The notes under the pieces are model-generated. The model was not told where the DNA came from and made no database searches. It saw only the letters and a list, made by a program, of their open reading frames with translations. From assembly GCF_002887735.1 (NCBI RefSeq), contig NZ_PKQP01000018.1, positions 1 to 35,422 of the forward strand: a DNA stretch of 35,422 bases, written 5' to 3'. This stretch comes from Stenotrophomonas bentonitica. Its GTDB lineage: Bacteria > Pseudomonadota > Gammaproteobacteria > Xanthomonadales > Xanthomonadaceae. Of this stretch, positions 34,242 to 35,422 are shown one piece after another (position 1 is the stretch's first letter; each line of letters opens with the position of its first letter). A program made the position numbers and the translations under genes.

Positions 34242-35422
34242 TACATGTAGATGAATTGGCGGTATAGCTTGTCTAGCTCCAGCCTGACGAACTCGATCTC
34301 CTCCTCGTCCCCGGCATCAGAGAGCTCCAGAAGCTGTCGCTCCTTTGATGTAATTCGATCACAGAGGTCTTTTAGGTTGGCGCAGAACTCCGCTGAATGG
34401 GCTTGCGACCGGTCAGGTCGAGCCTCTGTTGATCCCAACATTCCGCGAGACGTTGACGGGGTGATGCCGAACTCCTCATTGAACGCGATCTGATGCTGTC
34501 GCCTGTCATCAGTCTCAGAAATGGCCTGCCGCATCGCACTAGTGATCGTATCGGCATACATGATCGCCTTACCGCGCGAGTTTCTTGCGGCTCGTCCAAT
34601 CATCTGAATGAGGGCCTGGCTCGACCGAAGGAAGCCCGCCTGGTCCGCATCAACGATAGCGACCAGAGAGGCCTCAGGAATATCGAGCCCCTCTCTCAGC
34701 AGGCTGATACCCACTAGCACATCGAACTCGCCGGCCCTCAGCCCATTGATGATCTCAACTCGATCCTCTGCCTTGATATCCGAGTGCATGTACTTCGCAC
34801 GCACCCCTTGATCCTCGAGGAACTCGCACAGCTCCTCAGCAGACACCTTTGTCAGCGTGGTCACCAAGACCCTGTCGCCCTCTCGTACACAACGGGCGAT
34901 CTCTGACAGAAGATCGTGCCTGTAGCCCTCCCTCGGCCTCACCTCTACCAGCGGATCGAGCAAGCCAGTGGGCCTGATGAGCTGGTCAATCAATCTTCCC
35001 TTGGATCTCCCAATCTCATAGGCGCCAGGCGTAGCCGAAACGAAGATCGTCTGGGGCTTGATGGCTTCAAACTCAGAGAAGCTAAGCGGTCTGTTGTTCA
35101 TCGCCGAAGGTAGACGGAACCCGTACTCGATTAGAGTATCCTTCCTGCTCTGATCGCTCCTGAACATCGCCTCGATCTGAGGAACCATGACGTGCGACTC
35201 ATCAACAAATAGCAGGCCATCCTTCGGGAGGTAGTCCATGAGTGTCGTCGGCCTAGCTCCTGAAGGCTTCGAGTTCAGGTAACTGGAGTAGTTCTCCATG
35301 CCAGAGCAATATCCCAGCTCCCTCATCATCTCCACGTCGTTCGTGATCTTCTCGTAAAGCCTATTTGAATCGCCCAGGGTTCCGTAGACACCTCGCAGCC
35401 ATAAACTATGGCTTAGGCGGAG
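34241..35422 (-). CDS. UvrB-like helicase/excinuclease subunit, partial at edge
   Basis: The C-terminal part of a UvrB-family protein: the frame stays open from the stop at 34241 to the window edge (the sequence before 35335 reads GVYGTLGDSNRLYEKITNDV), so the gene continues to the right and the true start is not visible. Motifs: GYCSGMENYSSYL, DEXD-type FVDESHVM, SATPGAYE, LREGLDIPEASLVAIVDAD, and QMIGRAARN. The C-terminal UVR region is short and degenerate (about DEEEIEFVRLELDKLY). It may be a second UvrB paired with the class II UvrA paralogue. Expression is probably separate from frmR because of the terminator pair. Confidence 0.85.
   Translation of the reverse strand, partial: LRLSHSLWLRGVYGTLGDSNRLYEKITNDVEMMRELGYCSGMENYSSYLNSKPSGARPTTLMDYLPKDGLLFVDESHVMVPQIEAMFRSDQSRKDTLIEYGFRLPSAMNNRPLSFSEFEAIKPQTIFVSATPGAYEIGRSKGRLIDQLIRPTGLLDPLVEVRPREGYRHDLLSEIARCVREGDRVLVTTLTKVSAEELCEFLEDQGVRAKYMHSDIKAEDRVEIINGLRAGEFDVLVGISLLREGLDIPEASLVAIVDADQAGFLRSSQALIQMIGRAARNSRGKAIMYADTITSAMRQAISETDDRRQHQIAFNEEFGITPSTSRGMLGSTEARPDRSQAHSAEFCANLKDLCDRITSKERQLLELSDAGDEEEIEFVRLELDKLYRQFIYM

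Noticed and set aside
1..35422. CRISPR array, tRNA, rRNA, integrase, transposase or prophage genes
   Set aside because: Looked for regularly spaced repeats, cloverleaf-like ends and recombinase motifs and saw none; the islands' mobility genes, if any, lie outside.

Overview
The window looks like an accessory (island-type) stretch of a high-GC gammaproteobacterial chromosome, most likely a Xanthomonadaceae member such as Stenotrophomonas. Support for this: an LpxR-type lipid A deacylase gene that is visibly GC-richer than its neighbours, GT(A/G)G-headed palindromes of the REP type, and the overall gene style. This assignment is an inference; no rRNA, tRNA or other taxonomic marker is present.

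Region 1 (about 1-16.0 kb) is an anti-foreign-DNA/defence island. On the minus strand lies a complete Wadjet (JetABCD) cassette: jetA (8015-9436), jetB, jetC (SMC/MukB-like) and jetD (Toprim), with start/stop overlaps or 1-bp gaps. A fifth co-directional gene follows (15-2651): a large protein with an N-terminal PD-(D/E)XK-like nuclease region, a central P-loop NTPase (STAND-like) and a helical C-terminus. Divergent from jetA is a BrxR/CapW-like WYL regulator (9555-10412). The intergenic DNA carries three operator-like sites spaced exactly 17 bp apart, which probably control both directions. Downstream on the plus strand is a two-gene unit that does not match a system I know by name: an alpha/beta hydrolase with a GHSTG nucleophile elbow (10766-12331) and a caspase-like (C14) protease with an uncharacterised C-terminal region of about 650 residues (12389-15145). 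A small HEPN-motif protein (15419-15904) follows. The hydrolase/caspase pair, next to Wadjet, is the best candidate for an undescribed system.

Region 2 (about 16.0-18.3 kb) holds a membrane-anchored flavodoxin-fold protein and an LpxR-family outer-membrane lipid A deacylase. The latter looks like resident core-genome DNA between two accessory blocks.

Region 3 (about 18.3-35.4 kb) is a formaldehyde/electrophile-stress island, nearly all on the minus strand. It contains frmR with a clear palindromic operator, a DUF3422 membrane protein, frmB (S-formylglutathione hydrolase), a type II NADH dehydrogenase-like flavoprotein, a RarA paralogue and a class-II UvrA paralogue. A UvrB-like gene is cut by the right window edge. 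A LysR regulator then reads away from a SnoaL-like / GNAT / nitrilase-superfamily / second NDH-2-like operon, which is followed by frmA, gfa and a DmeF-like cation exporter. A near-identical 46-bp element with an ATTCC-N7-GGAAT palindrome lies both in the lysR/SnoaL divergent promoter and upstream of frmA, so one LysR regulon probably covers both operons. The logic is: glutathione-dependent formaldehyde oxidation (Gfa, FrmA, FrmB), NADH reoxidation (two NDH-2-like enzymes), DNA-lesion repair (UvrA2, UvrB-like, RarA) and dedicated sensors (FrmR, LysR).
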